Source: an uncultured Caulobacteraceae bacterium (GTDB lineage: Bacteria; Pseudomonadota; Alphaproteobacteria; Caulobacterales; Caulobacteraceae). From it: a stretch of 24,905 nt of DNA. How positions within the stretch are numbered: position 1 is the first letter of the stretch; each line of letters starts with the position of its first letter. The position numbers were made by a program, and so were the translations under genes. The notes under the pieces were generated by a model. The model saw only the letters and a program-made list of their open reading frames with translations, did no database searches and was not told where the DNA came from. Shown in pieces: positions 24,056 to 24,905 of this stretch. The stretch is taken from positions 1 through 24,905 of the forward strand of contig CALEOQ010000179.1 of assembly GCA_937910255.1 (NCBI GenBank), read 5' to 3'.

Positions 24056-24754
24056 ATGCCCATCGGCGCCGCCCAAACCCCCTCTCCGCCCCTAAAGATC
24101 ACCGGCCTCGCCAAGAGCGTGCCAGGCGGTCGTGTGCTGTTTCAGAAGCTGGACCTGCGCCTGAAGGCCGGCGAGATCGTCGCCATCATGGGCGAATCCG
24201 GGGTGGGCAAGTCCAGCCTGCTCAATCTGATCGCCGGCCTCGACCAGAAGGAGGTCGGACAGATCGAGATCGACGGCGCCGATCTCGCCCATCTGGACGA
24301 TGACGCCCGCACGGCCCTGCGACGGGACCGGATCGGTTTCGTCTTCCAGGCCTTTCACATCCTCCCCCACCTGACCCTGGCGCAGAACGTGGCCCTGCCC
24401 CTGGTGCTGGCGCGCGCCCCCCAGGCCGAGGCGCTCAGCCGGGCCAGGGAGATGCTGGACCAGGTGGGCCTGGCCGGCCGCGGCGAGGATTTCCCCGCCC
24501 AGGTCTCCGGCGGCGAACTGCAGCGGATCGCGCTAGCCCGCGCCCTGGTCCACAGCCCGGCCCTGCTGCTGGCCGATGAGCCCACCGGCAATCTCGATCC
24601 CCAGACCGCCGACAGCGTGCTGGCCCTGTTCTGCGAGCGGGCCCGCGCCAGCGGCGCTGCGGCCCTGATTGTCACCCACTCCGAACGGGCCGCCGCGGCG
24701 GCCGATCGGATCCTGGTTCTGACGCCGGCCGGTCTGGCCCCCCATGCGCCCTAG
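24056..24754 (+). CDS. ABC transporter ATP-binding protein (LolD/YbbA-like)
   Basis: A 232-residue ATPase. Walker A GESGVGKSS at 46-54, Q-loop Q98 in FVFQAF, signature SGGE at 151-154, Walker B LLLADEP at 170-176 followed by TGNLDP, and switch H208. The FVFQAFHILPHLTLAQNV stretch and size fit the MacB/LolD/YbbA class, which pairs with FtsX-type permeases that move envelope lipids or proteins without importing a substrate. Its stop lies 11 bases inside the next gene, a long-permease start, which favours YbbA over LolD. It is core-genome content to the right of the island. Confidence 0.85.
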   Translation: MPIGAAQTPSPPLKITGLAKSVPGGRVLFQKLDLRLKAGEIVAIMGESGVGKSSLLNLIAGLDQKEVGQIEIDGADLAHLDDDARTALRRDRIGFVFQAFHILPHLTLAQNVALPLVLARAPQAEALSRAREMLDQVGLAGRGEDFPAQVSGGELQRIALARALVHSPALLLADEPTGNLDPQTADSVLALFCERARASGAAALIVTHSERAAAAADRILVLTPAGLAPHAP

Positions 24755-24905
24755 CCTGGGCTTGAGCCCCCTCCTGCTGCGCTGGATGGTGGGCGGCGAA
24801 TGGCGCGCCCGCCCCGGCCGCGTGCTGGTGGCGGTATTGGCCATCGCCGTCGGGGTGGGCCTCGGCCTCGCCGTCCACCTGGTCAATCGCCCCGCGCTGG
24901 CCCCC
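24744..24905 (+). CDS. FtsX/YbbP-like ABC transporter permease, N-terminal part
   Basis: The frame starts at ATG 24744, overlaps the ATPase gene by 11 bases and runs off the window (54 codons seen). It starts MRPSLGLSPLLLRWMVGGEW and has one membrane segment (VLVAVLAIAVGVGLGLAVHLV, split here as residues 28-48), the typical first segment of large YbbP-type permeases. Translation is probably coupled to the ATPase. The rest of the gene is not in the window. Confidence 0.75.
   Translation, partial: MRPSLGLSPLLLRWMVGGEWRARPGRVLVAVLAIAVGVGLGLAVHLVNRPALAP

Overview
The window looks like the right-hand part of an integrative genomic island in a GC-rich alphaproteobacterium, joined to a short piece of core chromosome. 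Caulobacteraceae (Caulobacter, Phenylobacterium) is my best guess, from GC content, codon style and the YbbA/YbbP-like transporter pair. That placement is inference, not shown by any single gene.

Layout. 1-1083: three-gene end of an IS66-family element, cut by the window edge. 1314-1763: CII-like phage-type regulator. 1860-6025 (minus strand): a DUF4145 zinc-ribbon protein followed by a 1129-residue STAND/NACHT-type NTPase with a hydrophobic N-terminus and a seven-unit WD-like propeller, a likely two-gene defence module. 6176-6754: stand-alone serine recombinase with inverted repeats in its leader. 6959-8671: three Calx-beta-like repeats plus RTX repeats, a probable type I secreted protein. 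8773-17634 (minus strand): an eight-kilobase restriction block in the order hsdM, hsdS, small orf, gmrSD-like (DUF262/DUF1524), hsdR, with stop/start overlaps or one-base gaps except for one 304-base gap that carries a symmetric four-copy motif array. 18060-20929: accessory stretch with gene remnants and two paralogous 160-residue proteins related to HNH nucleases but lacking the expected catalytic histidine; each is preceded by an AT-rich segment of exactly 109 bp closed by an inverted repeat. 20930-22283: excisionase-like small DNA-binding protein and tyrosine integrase, ending next to tRNA-Gln(TTG), the likely attachment site.

From 22344 rightwards the content is core-like: tRNA-Gln, tRNA-Pro(CGG), a YwqG/DUF1963 gene broken by an in-frame amber codon, a cold-shock protein, and the start of an ABC transporter operon (LolD/YbbA-like ATPase, FtsX/YbbP-like permease).

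How it fits together: the integrase and excisionase-like gene would move the island at tRNA-Gln. The cargo is mostly anti-phage defence: type I restriction, a type IV-like nuclease co-translated with HsdR, and a STAND NTPase. The least explained part is the duplicated HNH-like cassette with its conserved 109-bp leader. The two leaders differ by paired changes in both arms of the inverted repeat, which means either conserved base pairing or a pair of co-evolving operator sites.
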